A DNA stretch of 64,000 bases from the NCBI GenBank assembly GCA_964584305.1, contig CAZOZL010000012.1:3233-67232 (forward strand). The letters run 5' to 3'. Made by a program: the position numbers and the translations under genes. Of this stretch, positions 9,231-17,877 are shown piece by piece. The notes beneath the pieces were generated by a model. That model saw only the letters and a program-made list of their open reading frames with translations. It was not told the DNA's origin and made no database searches. The first letter of the stretch is position 1. Each line of letters opens with the position of its first letter. Source of the DNA: SB11 sp964584305 (GTDB taxonomy: Bacteria > Bacteroidota > Bacteroidia > UBA8524).

Positions 9231-9452
9231 TTATTTTTTTGCTAAGTAAGAATAAATAGTTAGTGTTTGCTTATGTAGTTTACTTTTTAGTTGCCCAATA
9301 TTTTTGTTTGTGAAATAATGTTGTACTATTTCATAGTAAGGTGTCGATAAATTCCAATTGCAATGTATTAAATTTTGATAAGAAAATGCTAACTTTTTAA
9401 AATATAGGATGTTTATTTGCGATGGTGAATAATTTTTATAAATTTTTTTCAA
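9231..9452 (-). CDS. Possible small ORF upstream of the PAS kinase (doubtful)
   Basis: A 73-codon open frame starts with TTG and ends 7 bp before the PAS-kinase ATG on the same strand. The product would be basic, with many Tyr, Lys and Asn, and has no signal or membrane segment. I recognise no family. Against it: the start is TTG, the base composition is very AT-rich, and the frame begins only 27 bp from the divergent HPt start, leaving hardly any room for two promoters. It may simply be the kinase leader. Confidence 0.25.
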   Translation of the reverse strand: MKKIYKNYSPSQINILYFKKLAFSYQNLIHCNWNLSTPYYEIVQHYFTNKNIGQLKSKLHKQTLTIYSYLAKK

Positions 9453-9461
9453 TTTATAATA

Positions 9462-9469
9462 TAGCTTTG
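9462..9469 (+). promoter_or_regulatory. -7 promoter box TAGCTTTG for the HPt gene
   Basis: Exact TAnnTTTG match ending 10 nt before the ATG at 9480. If active, the 5' leader would be only a few bases long. Confidence 0.5.
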
Positions 9470-9479
9470 TATCTCTTTC

Positions 9480-9818
9480 ATGGAAAAATTATACGACTTA
9501 TCTGAATTTGAGGCATTAGCCATGGGCGATGAGGGCTTTATTAAAGAGCTTTTAGCCGCTAATATTGAAAGTATTGAAGAAGGCATTGTCGATATTGATA
9601 GTAGTATAAATACAGGTGATTTAGATGCTGCTGGGCAAGCGGCACATAAAATTAAGCCATTATTGGCTATGCTAAAGGCAGGTGATATATATCAAAGTAT
9701 TGTTGACTTGGAACGTTTTGCACATAAAGAACCCAACCCAGAGATGGCGCAAGCAGCTTATAAGATATTTCAAGCTAAAGCTCCTATTCTTATAGAGCAA
9801 CTTAAAGCATTACTTTAG
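9480..9818 (+). CDS. Stand-alone HPt (histidine phosphotransfer) domain protein
   Basis: The 112-residue, all-helical protein matches a single HPt domain. The phosphorylatable His lies in AAHKIKPLLAML (about residue 60), the family pattern AHxxKxxxxxL. HPt proteins pass phosphoryl groups between receiver domains in multistep phosphorelays. It is transcribed divergently from the eight-PAS histidine kinase, which itself has no receiver domain, so a hybrid kinase or response regulator encoded elsewhere would be needed to complete a relay. Linking the two is inference from position only. Confidence 0.85.
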   Translation: MEKLYDLSEFEALAMGDEGFIKELLAANIESIEEGIVDIDSSINTGDLDAAGQAAHKIKPLLAMLKAGDIYQSIVDLERFAHKEPNPEMAQAAYKIFQAKAPILIEQLKALL

Positions 9819-9864
9819 TTTTATTCGCACACAGTTTATAGGTTTTGGACTATTGTAGCGTGTT

Positions 9865-9884
9865 ATTCCTACGAAAGCAGGAAT
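9865..9884. repeat. 20-bp palindrome ATTCCT-N8-AGGAAT
   Basis: Perfect 6-bp arms around ACGAAAGC in the gap between the HPt gene and rmuC. Its form resembles short dispersed repeats such as neisserial dRS3 (ATTCCC-N8-GGGAAT). No second copy was noticed in this window. Confidence 0.45.
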
Positions 9885-10012
9885 TCTTTAGTTTAAGATG
9901 GTTAAAAACTTTGCTGTAGTTTTAGTTTTATGCCTGCTATAGGCGGTCAAATTTCTATTACAAAATAATATACCTGTTTTACTCCGACTCACATTACACG
10001 TAAAGTAACTGC

Positions 10013-11350
10013 TTAATCTTGCGCTCTGTCTAAAAACCGTTGGTCTATTTCTTTTGTTGTTTTAGCTCCCAACTCTTTCAGTTTATTTGTTTGCTTTACT
10101 AAATTATTTTGCCCTGAAACCAACTTTTTCATTGCATCTTCATAAATTGATTTGGATTTATCCATATGCTCACCCACTTTTTTAAGGTCTTCTGTAAACC
10201 CAACAAACTTATCGTGTAGTGTCCCTCCTATTCGTGCTATTTCCTGCACGTTTCTATTTTGGTATTCTTGCTTCCAAATGCTTGATATGGTTCTTAAAGT
10301 AGCTAATAGTGTACTGGTTGATACTATAATAATATTCCTATCAAAGGCATCATTAAAAATAGTATTATCGTTTTGCACTGCAAGTGTAAAAGCAGGTTCT
10401 ATGGGGATAAATAATAGCACAAAATCGGGCGATGTTACTTCGTATAACTCGTGGTAACGCTTATCACTTAGCTGTTTCACGTGTTCTTTTATAGATTTTA
10501 TATGTGCTTTTAGCCATACTGCCTGCTCATCTTCATCGGTAGTTGCGGTAATGCGCTCGTAGGCTGTTAATGATACTTTTGAATCGACTATAATATTCTT
10601 ATTATCAGGTAGTTTTATAATCACATCGGGCTGTTGGCGTTTGCCTTCCTCATTCACAAAACTTTCTTGCACAGTATATTCCTGCCCTTTAGTTAAGCCA
10701 CTTTTTTCTAAAACACGCTCTAATATTATTTCACCCCAATTTCCTTGTGTTTTATTGTCTCCTTTTAGGGCTTTGGTAAGCCTAATTGCGTCTTCACGCA
10801 TCCCTTGATTAAGCTCCGTAAGATTCCGTATTTGCTCTTGTAATCGGCTTTGTTCTTTGCTGCTTTCTAAATGGGTTGACTCTACTTTTTGCTTAAACTC
10901 CTCCATTTTTTCTTTCAAAGGTGTTAAAACCATGTCTAAGCTAATACGGTTTTGGCGAACAAATTTTTCGCTTTTTTCTTCAAATATTCTATTGGCAAGG
11001 TTTTCAAATTCTTTAGCCAAACGCTGTTGCAATGTTTCTATTTCTTGTTTTTGTGTGTTTAGTTTTTCTTCAAGGTTTTTTAGCTGGTTGGCTAATTTGC
11101 TGTTTTCAGCAGTAAGCTCAAGGCTTTGCTCTTGGGCATTTGCTACCACAGTTTTGGTTTCGTTTATGGTAACCTGCAAATTTTGCGCTTTTTCATTTAA
11201 TGCCGATTTTTCTGCGGTTATTTTTGCCACCTCATTGGCACACATATCATACTCTTTTTTTGGTATCATTTGGGCTGTTTTATTCTTGCCCAATAGCCAC
11301 CCAATAAAAATGCCTGCACCAATACCTATAATTAAGACTACTATTTCCAT
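10013..11350 (-). CDS. rmuC: DNA recombination protein RmuC family
   Basis: The 445-residue protein has one N-terminal membrane segment (about 2-19), a long coiled coil (about 35-200) and the RmuC domain, a predicted PD-(D/E)xK-type nuclease fold, marked by GNWGEIILERVLEKSGL (about 205-221) and the VDSKVSL strand (about 260). RmuC limits inversions between short inverted repeats in E. coli. The architecture and length are typical. It is a single-gene unit; its start faces the CapA-like gene, 62 bp away. The call rests on the whole domain pattern and is secure at family level; function in this lineage is inferred. Confidence 0.93.
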   Translation of the reverse strand: MEIVVLIIGIGAGIFIGWLLGKNKTAQMIPKKEYDMCANEVAKITAEKSALNEKAQNLQVTINETKTVVANAQEQSLELTAENSKLANQLKNLEEKLNTQKQEIETLQQRLAKEFENLANRIFEEKSEKFVRQNRISLDMVLTPLKEKMEEFKQKVESTHLESSKEQSRLQEQIRNLTELNQGMREDAIRLTKALKGDNKTQGNWGEIILERVLEKSGLTKGQEYTVQESFVNEEGKRQQPDVIIKLPDNKNIIVDSKVSLTAYERITATTDEDEQAVWLKAHIKSIKEHVKQLSDKRYHELYEVTSPDFVLLFIPIEPAFTLAVQNDNTIFNDAFDRNIIIVSTSTLLATLRTISSIWKQEYQNRNVQEIARIGGTLHDKFVGFTEDLKKVGEHMDKSKSIYEDAMKKLVSGQNNLVKQTNKLKELGAKTTKEIDQRFLDRAQD

Positions 11351-11412
11351 ATTTTTGCCCTTTTGCTATAATATACTAACCCGCTAAACCAAAAAGCAAT
11401 AATCGTACTAAA

Positions 11413-12792
11413 TTGGGACTTTTTAACATCAAAACACTCACAAAGCCTACCCGTGCCATCACCTTTAAGGGGCGAGTATTAGCTGGTGTATTGTGGATAA
11501 TTTTTGGGGTGTTCCATTTATTAAAACGAAAAAAATGGCAATACCCGCCACAAGGCTTTCGCGATGATCCCTTACATTTTAAGCTAAAAGACATTCTTTT
11601 TTTTGGATACAAATACTATTTTAAAACGATTGAAAAGGCTGAAAAAAACTCGGGTATAGAAGAGTATTTCCTCTCACAGAATTTTGTTTTTCCTGAAAAA
11701 CCTTTAACTGCTAAAACCATTACCCTAAGTGCTGGTGGAGATTTGATGCCTTATGAGTGGGTATGCCCCGCATCTACCGTACATTTATGGGATGAGGTGG
11801 GCGACTTCTTTTTTAATAGTGATATTGTATTTGCCAATCTTGAAACGCCTATTTGCAAAACAGAACCCGAAAGTGCCACCCCAGAAATTATGCTAAATGA
11901 TATGTATTTTAATGGGTCTGAAAAATTGCTTGCTATTTATAGTGGAAATGGAAAATACAAGGGCTACAATATAGTAAGCACGGCTAACAACCATATGTTG
12001 GATATGGGAGAACAGGGCTTGAAAGATACGTTGGCTTTTTTAGCTAAGAAAGGCGTACAGGCTGTGGGTTCGGCAAGAGATGAGGAAGAGCAAAATAATT
12101 TCCCCATTATAGAGCGTGATGGGATTAAGGTAGCTTTTATAGCCTACACTTATAGTCTTAATAAATTAGAGCCTATTAAGGGCAAAGAATATTTGACTAA
12201 CTACCTGCCGCTAAACCAAGAAGGCTGCGATATTAGCTTAATAAAACGGCATACAGAATGGGCAAGAGAACGAGGTGCTGATATGGTAATATGCTCACTA
12301 CATTGTGGCTGTGCGTACCAAGCATATCCTGCAAACCATACCGTAGATTTGTACCACCGCATTTTTGATGAAGCAGGTGTGGATGTGATTTTGGGACACC
12401 ATCCACACAACCCACAACCTATGGAGCAATACCTGTTTTCTGACCCGATAACGGGTGTGCAAAAAATTGGGTTTGCAGTATATTCTTTGGGTGATTTTGT
12501 AGCCTACGATTTAAATATTTTTTGTAGGATGCCTTTACTGCTAAAACTTCAAATAAGCAAAACGCTTGAACATACCTATATATCAGGTATAGAAATATTG
12601 CCCGCTTATATAGCAGGGAAAAAAACGGGTAAAAACCTTGATTTGCGATTGCTGAACCTTAATAATTTAGCGGAAAATGATTTTAATCACCCATTTATAG
12701 ATGCAGCATTAAAAAAAGAAGCCAAAACATTAAACAACTTTTTACAAAACCATATTTTACCTTTTCAACATAAAAAATGCGTGGTGAAGTAG
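11413..12792 (+). CDS. CapA-family metallophosphatase-like protein
   Basis: The protein (up to 459 residues) has the CapA/PgsA fold, a calcineurin-like metallophosphatase relative. Metal-ligand motifs appear in order: SAGGDLMPYEW (about 110), FANLETPI (about 140), TANNHMLDMGEQGL (about 190), CSLHCG (about 296) and DVILGHHPHNPQPME (about 325). Family members are linked to poly-gamma-glutamate or other envelope polymer synthesis, but here no capsule genes are adjacent. The only start codon in the open frame is TTG at 11413. One hydrophobic stretch near the start (VLAGVLWIIFGVFHLL) may anchor it in the membrane. The substrate is unknown. Confidence 0.82.
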   Translation: MGLFNIKTLTKPTRAITFKGRVLAGVLWIIFGVFHLLKRKKWQYPPQGFRDDPLHFKLKDILFFGYKYYFKTIEKAEKNSGIEEYFLSQNFVFPEKPLTAKTITLSAGGDLMPYEWVCPASTVHLWDEVGDFFFNSDIVFANLETPICKTEPESATPEIMLNDMYFNGSEKLLAIYSGNGKYKGYNIVSTANNHMLDMGEQGLKDTLAFLAKKGVQAVGSARDEEEQNNFPIIERDGIKVAFIAYTYSLNKLEPIKGKEYLTNYLPLNQEGCDISLIKRHTEWARERGADMVICSLHCGCAYQAYPANHTVDLYHRIFDEAGVDVILGHHPHNPQPMEQYLFSDPITGVQKIGFAVYSLGDFVAYDLNIFCRMPLLLKLQISKTLEHTYISGIEILPAYIAGKKTGKNLDLRLLNLNNLAENDFNHPFIDAALKKEAKTLNNFLQNHILPFQHKKCVVK

Positions 12793-12872
12793 TGTGAGGT
12801 TAGTATAACTCTCCAAACTTATACATAGGCTTATCTATCCAAATGGAGTAGGGAGGCACTTCACTGGTTTAC

Positions 12873-14462
12873 TTAGTGTTGCACCACCATAGTTTTAGTT
12901 TGCTGGCTATTGCCATTGTGTATTTGGTAGTAATAATTGCCTGCTGGCAAATCAGCCACATTAAGGGTTATAATATGCTTACCCTGTTCGTAAGTTCCTT
13001 CATTTACTATGCCTACTTCACGCCCAGTATTATCAAATAGTTTTATTTGGGTATATCCACCCTCTGTAAAAAACTCAATTAACGTTGAGGTAGAGGCAGG
13101 GTTGGGGTAGTTTTGCATTAATTTTAACCCGCTCATAGCTTTAGCGGTTTCTGTTACAGATACATTAGTACCCGATTTTTTGAAAATGGGTAGTGTAGCA
13201 AAATTTTGTAGCATAGTAGCACTAATCTCGCTTTCAGAAATCTCAAACCAATCTGCCAATACCGAAGTATATACACTACGAAAATCGTGTTGCATAGGCA
13301 CATTACTTTGTACCGAAGCATTGTCGGGAATTGTAGGGTTGTTTCCAATTATCCCTGGGTTAACGCCTTTTCCAAACACCATTAATGGTGCTGCTGCACC
13401 ATGGTCTGTGCCTAATCCAGCATTAGATTTTATACGGCGACCAAACTCACTAAAAGTCATTCCTGCCACTTTATCATCCACTCCTAAAAGTTTCAAATCA
13501 TCTTGAAAAGCAGCAATAGCTTCAGATACTCTTTGCATTAAAGTTGCGTGCGCTCCTGTATCCGTTCCTGCGTTGGTAACTTGTGCTGCATGAGTATCAA
13601 ACCCGCCCAAATTTACCATATACACGGGTGTTTTCAATCCACCAGCCACTAAGCGTGCTACGATTTTAAGCTGTTCGGCAAGGCTATTGCCACTTGTTGG
13701 GTATTTGGTGGACATGGTATTGGCTTTAGCTGCCGCTGCCTTTATTGTAATAGAGTATTCTTGTGTTTGCTGTGCTACAAGGCGAATATACTCTAACTCA
13801 TGCCCTGCTGGGGTATTGGGTAAAGGGTCTGTTGTTCCTGCAATTAATTGGTAAAAATTATCAGGATCGGTAATTGCCATACCTGTACCTGCTGTTGGTC
13901 CTTGCAGGGCTGGCGAAAGTACCGAGCCAATTTGCAATGCCAATGGGTCTGGCATATCAGTATTAGGGTATCCTGTTGGGAAATTTGGGTATTGCCCATC
14001 TAAAAACCTACCCAGCCAGCCACTATTCAAATATTGTTTACTATCAGATGCTGTGAGCCAAATATCAGTAGCCCTAAAATGAGAGAAGTTAGGGTTGGGG
14101 TAGCCCACATCTTGTACTATGCTTACCAAACCATCGTTATACATATCTCGCAACCCTGTTAGTGAAGGGTGCAACCCTGTTTTTATAGTCCCATCCAATT
14201 GTAGAATTTTGTTTTTTTCTATTATTACATTTTGGCGTGCTTTAAACAAGTTATCGTATTGATCTATGGGGATAACGGTATTTAACCCATCGTTACCACC
14301 GTTCAGCTGTATTAAAACTAAAACCTTACCGTTTTCTATGCTTTTTTGTGCTAATAAGCCAAGCAATGGCGAAGCTCCAAATGCTTTCATAGAAAGTCCG
14401 TTTACGAAAAACGGGGTAAGCCCTAATGGTGCTGATGCTTTTATAAAGTCCCTTCTTTTCAT
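12873..14462 (-). CDS. Exported DUF1501 protein with T9SS type A sorting domain
   Basis: The 529-residue protein begins with a Tat-like leader (MKRRDFIKASAPLGLTPFF), then a DUF1501 domain related to the alkaline-phosphatase/sulfatase superfamily, with LIQLNGGNDGLN near residue 50 and TFSEFGRR and TDHGAAAPLMVFG in the last third. The final 85 residues, starting near LKLMQNYPNPAS, form a type A C-terminal sorting domain and end KTMVVQH, so the protein should be exported and then taken across the outer membrane by T9SS. It lies 27 bp downstream of the DUF1800 gene; these two families are usual neighbours and probably partners, with unknown substrate. Confidence 0.9.
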   Translation of the reverse strand: MKRRDFIKASAPLGLTPFFVNGLSMKAFGASPLLGLLAQKSIENGKVLVLIQLNGGNDGLNTVIPIDQYDNLFKARQNVIIEKNKILQLDGTIKTGLHPSLTGLRDMYNDGLVSIVQDVGYPNPNFSHFRATDIWLTASDSKQYLNSGWLGRFLDGQYPNFPTGYPNTDMPDPLALQIGSVLSPALQGPTAGTGMAITDPDNFYQLIAGTTDPLPNTPAGHELEYIRLVAQQTQEYSITIKAAAAKANTMSTKYPTSGNSLAEQLKIVARLVAGGLKTPVYMVNLGGFDTHAAQVTNAGTDTGAHATLMQRVSEAIAAFQDDLKLLGVDDKVAGMTFSEFGRRIKSNAGLGTDHGAAAPLMVFGKGVNPGIIGNNPTIPDNASVQSNVPMQHDFRSVYTSVLADWFEISESEISATMLQNFATLPIFKKSGTNVSVTETAKAMSGLKLMQNYPNPASTSTLIEFFTEGGYTQIKLFDNTGREVGIVNEGTYEQGKHIITLNVADLPAGNYYYQIHNGNSQQTKTMVVQH

Positions 14463-14489
14463 GGTAATTTCTTTTTTAGGTGGTTAAAT

Positions 14490-16202
14490 TTATGATAATT
14501 GATACTCGGCAAGGTTCATCAAATATTTGTGCATAGCTTTTAGTCTATCGTCAACCATTTTCTTTTTATTGGCATCATTAGGGTCGCTTTTATAGTCGTT
14601 CCATATATCTGTCCAATAGTAATCTTGTGCTTGCCCAGAAAGAAGTATTCCTTTTATAAAATTTTTCCGAGCTTGATTTACATCAATAGCATATAATACT
14701 TCAAGTGTGCGCTCTATTAGCTTATTAGGGTCGGCGGCATCTGTTCCAAATTGGCTTGCAAAAGCGATGGAGTCTATTATCATAGACTGCCCCCTGCGCG
14801 TGTACCCCACATACACCAATAAATCTGTAAGTTGGCTGCGTTTGGGAAGTGTATCGCTGTTAATCCAAAGTTCGTAATATTGCGGGTCTTGGTAATATGC
14901 TGGCCATCCTGCTACGTTGGGCGGGTCTAACAAGGATTGTTGTTGTATTGCCCCTGCCGCCCATATAAAATTCCAAAATAGGTATTGGGTAGCAATATCA
15001 GGCGCAGGAATCTCTATTTTAAACTGGCGTATTAAGCCAATGCCTAAATCTGTTGGTCCTTTTATTACACAGCCCATGCTTAGGTCGTCAAAAAAGTGTT
15101 GGCTTTTCAATAACGCTGCTAATACGGGTTTAATATCCCAATTATTATTTATAAACTCATCTGCCAAAGGCTTAATTATGGTATTCTCGGTATCCGTATC
15201 AATTATATAGTAAACAAAAAATTTGTACAGTTTGCGAACCATGAACCTTGCTACCTCTGTTTGGGCAAATATCATGTCAATCAGTTCGTCGGTTTCTTTT
15301 GCTCCGTCAGCACCCGATTGTCCTTTTATTACTTTATTATTAAAAAACGATGAGAATTGTTTATCGCCTATATCATGCCTTGTAGGGTCAAAAAACGAGG
15401 CTACGCTGGCACGCCTATCTCTCCAGCCAGTAAGCACACGTGCTGCTGCTTTCACATCATCTTCGGTATATTTGCTGCCTGCTCCTTTTCCTAATGTAAA
15501 TAGTTCTTGCAACTCGCGGGCATAGTTTTCATCAGGGGCAGTTTTGGTGTTTACATTACCATTTAGGTAGCGCAACATAGCAGGGTCTTTGGTAGCGTCT
15601 TTTACTAATTGTTTAAAATTGCCCAAAGCACCCGTTCGTAACATTGCCAAGTATTTGTAGCCATAATGTGCTTCGCTATAAATGCCTATTTCAGCAGCAA
15701 AATGGTTGTGCCAAAACAAAGTCATTTTCTCGAGAATGGTATTATCAGCTATCATTTGGCTAATCCACCAACTACGTAGCGATTGAGTACGTTTGAAATT
15801 GATACCTCCATTAGGTGGGGCTGTAACCCAAGTTTGTCCCAAAGGCACATCAGGGTCGGGCGATTGCGCTGTGCCATAATTATTTAGCGGAGGTGTGGGC
15901 GGGGTGTTAGCCGTATTTAGCAGCATATCTACTGCCGCACTCATACCCATAGCTACTACACTATCAAGCAGTTGTTTATCAAAACCAAAACAAACACGGC
16001 GTAGTAAATGTGCTGCTTCCTTAGCTGTCCACTGCCCTGTATAGTCGCTTAACCCTGCTGATGCAAGTTGCAAATTGGTGGGTAAAGTTTGGTTTTGGTA
16101 TATTTCTTCTGGGCGTTTGCCTGCGGGTAACTCGCCCCCATCGGTTAAGGGTGCAAGTGCTGATTTTGCTATGTGTTTGGTTAAGAAATCTCTTCTGTTC
16201 AT
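14490..16202 (-). CDS. Exported DUF1800 family protein
   Basis: The protein has the DUF1800 pattern: AAHLLRRVCFGF near the N-terminus, MTLFWHNHFA and YARELQELFTLG in the middle, and LLKSQHFF plus PPNVAGWP further on. The ATG at 16202 (MNRRDFLTK, 570 residues) is preferred because it places a Tat-like RRDF leader at the N-terminus; the frame remains open upstream to a TTG at 16283, which would add 27 polar residues in front of the leader. It forms an operon with the DUF1501 gene 27 bp downstream. Function is unknown; the family is common in Bacteroidota and Planctomycetes and is thought to be extracytoplasmic. Confidence 0.9.
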   Translation of the reverse strand: MNRRDFLTKHIAKSALAPLTDGGELPAGKRPEEIYQNQTLPTNLQLASAGLSDYTGQWTAKEAAHLLRRVCFGFDKQLLDSVVAMGMSAAVDMLLNTANTPPTPPLNNYGTAQSPDPDVPLGQTWVTAPPNGGINFKRTQSLRSWWISQMIADNTILEKMTLFWHNHFAAEIGIYSEAHYGYKYLAMLRTGALGNFKQLVKDATKDPAMLRYLNGNVNTKTAPDENYARELQELFTLGKGAGSKYTEDDVKAAARVLTGWRDRRASVASFFDPTRHDIGDKQFSSFFNNKVIKGQSGADGAKETDELIDMIFAQTEVARFMVRKLYKFFVYYIIDTDTENTIIKPLADEFINNNWDIKPVLAALLKSQHFFDDLSMGCVIKGPTDLGIGLIRQFKIEIPAPDIATQYLFWNFIWAAGAIQQQSLLDPPNVAGWPAYYQDPQYYELWINSDTLPKRSQLTDLLVYVGYTRRGQSMIIDSIAFASQFGTDAADPNKLIERTLEVLYAIDVNQARKNFIKGILLSGQAQDYYWTDIWNDYKSDPNDANKKKMVDDRLKAMHKYLMNLAEYQLS

Positions 16203-16315
16203 AGGCTTTAAGTTTATGTGCGCTTTATTATGTAGAGAGCGATTTTTTTGTTTTTGACTGTAAAAATCTGAAAAGGTTGACAAGCAAGTTAAAAAAAATT
16301 TATGAATTTTGTATA

Positions 16316-16740
16316 ATGAGTTCTACCCTCCCGCAATTACTTACTGATAATTTGTCTCGCTATATAGACTTAACCGATAGTGAATGAGCCTATTTTATTC
16401 TCTTTTAAAGGAAAAAGCATATTGCAAAAAAGGAGCTACTACTACAAGCTGATGAAATTTGCTGCTTCGAGACTTTTATAGTGAGTAGTTGCCTGCGCAG
16501 TTATTATATAGATAATGATGGAAACGAGCACACTACTTTATTTGCTATTAAAAAAATCGGTGTGGTATTTTTATATAGTTACCTTAAATAGAAGATAACC
16601 TTACCAGTAATGTATCAACGCAGGTAATAAACAAAAAAATGAGCAACAACGGGATTATACATAAAAGACGCAAGCGGCACTATAATGGCAATTTATAGAA
16701 GCAGTAGCTTCCCAGTTTAATTTAAAGTGATTTTTAAGGA
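16316..16740 (+). pseudogene. Decayed Crp/Fnr-family transcriptional regulator
   Basis: Reading from ATG 16316 in one frame gives a cyclic-nucleotide-binding-like N-terminus interrupted by TGA at 16385 and TAA at 16406. Between and after these stops the frame still reads KKELLLQADEICCFETFIV and then CLRSYYIDNDGNEHTTLFAI, the signature of Bacteroidota Crp/Fnr proteins (KKxxLLxxGxxC..xxFVxxGCLRxYYID). The frame ends at TAG 16589. Farther on, to about 16740, scattered pieces in shifted frames (EQQRDY, QFIEAVASQFNL) look like the linker and start of the HTH region, with several indels. The gene is clearly inactive. This 520-bp stretch otherwise holds no gene. Confidence 0.8.
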
Positions 16741-16804
16741 GTAGTTGCCGCAAAAAACGTAATCTGTTTTTGGAATAATGCGATATTCTGTTATCCCCTC
16801 AAAA

Positions 16805-17866
16805 TTATTTAGCAAAACACCGTGCTATATCCACCTCTTGATGAATTTTACCTCCATTTATAATATTACCCACCAACTGATGGGCAAAATAAGGGGCAAG
16901 CATAACACCTTTAGCACCCAAACCATTCAATATGCCTACTTGTGGATAGTTAGGGTGTAGCCCTACAAAGGGTCTTCTATCCCTTGCTGATGGGCGAATA
17001 GCCGCCTTGTGTCCTACTATTTCATAAGGTACTTTTAGTATCTCTTTTATCTTGCCTTCTAATATTGTTCTACCCATTTTTGTAGGTGTATAATCTATAT
17101 CGCTCCAATTATAGGTTGAACCTACATTGTATAAATTTTCACCTATGGGAACTATAAATATACCCTTATTAATTATTGCTTCTTTTTCAGGCAAGTCGGC
17201 TTTTATAGTAAGTAGTTCACCTTTTACGGGATAAAACGTGGCAACCTCTTTCCAATAAGGGTTTTGTAGTGTTTGCAGTCCTTCACAAAAAATAATTTTT
17301 TTAGCAGTAAACTGCTTGTAAACTATCCCATCACTGGTAAGTTCTAAATCTTTAAATATAAAACTATCAGGCAAAAAACTGTTTTTCTGGCTAAGGTAGT
17401 TGGCAGTAGCGTGAATGTATTTTTTAATGTCTAAAAAACCACAATGGTTTATAACCGCCGCACCCCTACCCGCATTATAATACTCTTTGTTTAAACCGTT
17501 GTATATGCTGGGGTTTAAAAAATCTTTCACTTCACTATTTTCAAGTTTGCCTTGCCAGTGTTGCACATCATCTTCGGAAGGGAATATCCTATAATACGGG
17601 CGTGGATGGTAAAATTTTGCACTCACTACCGCCTCTACACGGGGGAAAAAGACCGCATTATATTGTAGTAGTGTTTTCGCCAAAAAACTTTGTGTATAAC
17701 GTTTAAAAACAACAGGATTCCACATTCCCGCAGCCACTTTTGATGAGGTTATTTCTTTTTGCTCATCAATTACCAAAACACTTTGCCCTTGCTGCAAAAA
17801 AATGTGGGCAAGGGTTGTACCCGCCAGCCCCTGCCCTATTATTATATAGTCGTACTTATCTTTCAA
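16805..17866 (-). CDS. FAD-dependent oxidoreductase (DAO / glycine oxidase-like)
   Basis: The 353-residue cytoplasmic flavoprotein starts with a dinucleotide-binding fold, IIIGQGLAGTTLA (GxGxxG), followed by LVIDEQ, where the acidic residue binds the ribose. Near the C-terminus is the second FAD contact region, GILNGLGAKGVMLAP (about 318-332). The layout fits the D-amino-acid/glycine oxidase (DAO) family, but the substrate cannot be named. The start codon is TTG, directly after a run of ten T on the coding strand, and lies 11 bp after the stop codon of the upstream histidine kinase, so the two are probably co-transcribed. There is no ATG in a suitable place. Confidence 0.85.
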   Translation of the reverse strand: MKDKYDYIIIGQGLAGTTLAHIFLQQGQSVLVIDEQKEITSSKVAAGMWNPVVFKRYTQSFLAKTLLQYNAVFFPRVEAVVSAKFYHPRPYYRIFPSEDDVQHWQGKLENSEVKDFLNPSIYNGLNKEYYNAGRGAAVINHCGFLDIKKYIHATANYLSQKNSFLPDSFIFKDLELTSDGIVYKQFTAKKIIFCEGLQTLQNPYWKEVATFYPVKGELLTIKADLPEKEAIINKGIFIVPIGENLYNVGSTYNWSDIDYTPTKMGRTILEGKIKEILKVPYEIVGHKAAIRPSARDRRPFVGLHPNYPQVGILNGLGAKGVMLAPYFAHQLVGNIINGGKIHQEVDIARCFAK

Positions 17867-17877
17867 AAAAAAAATGC

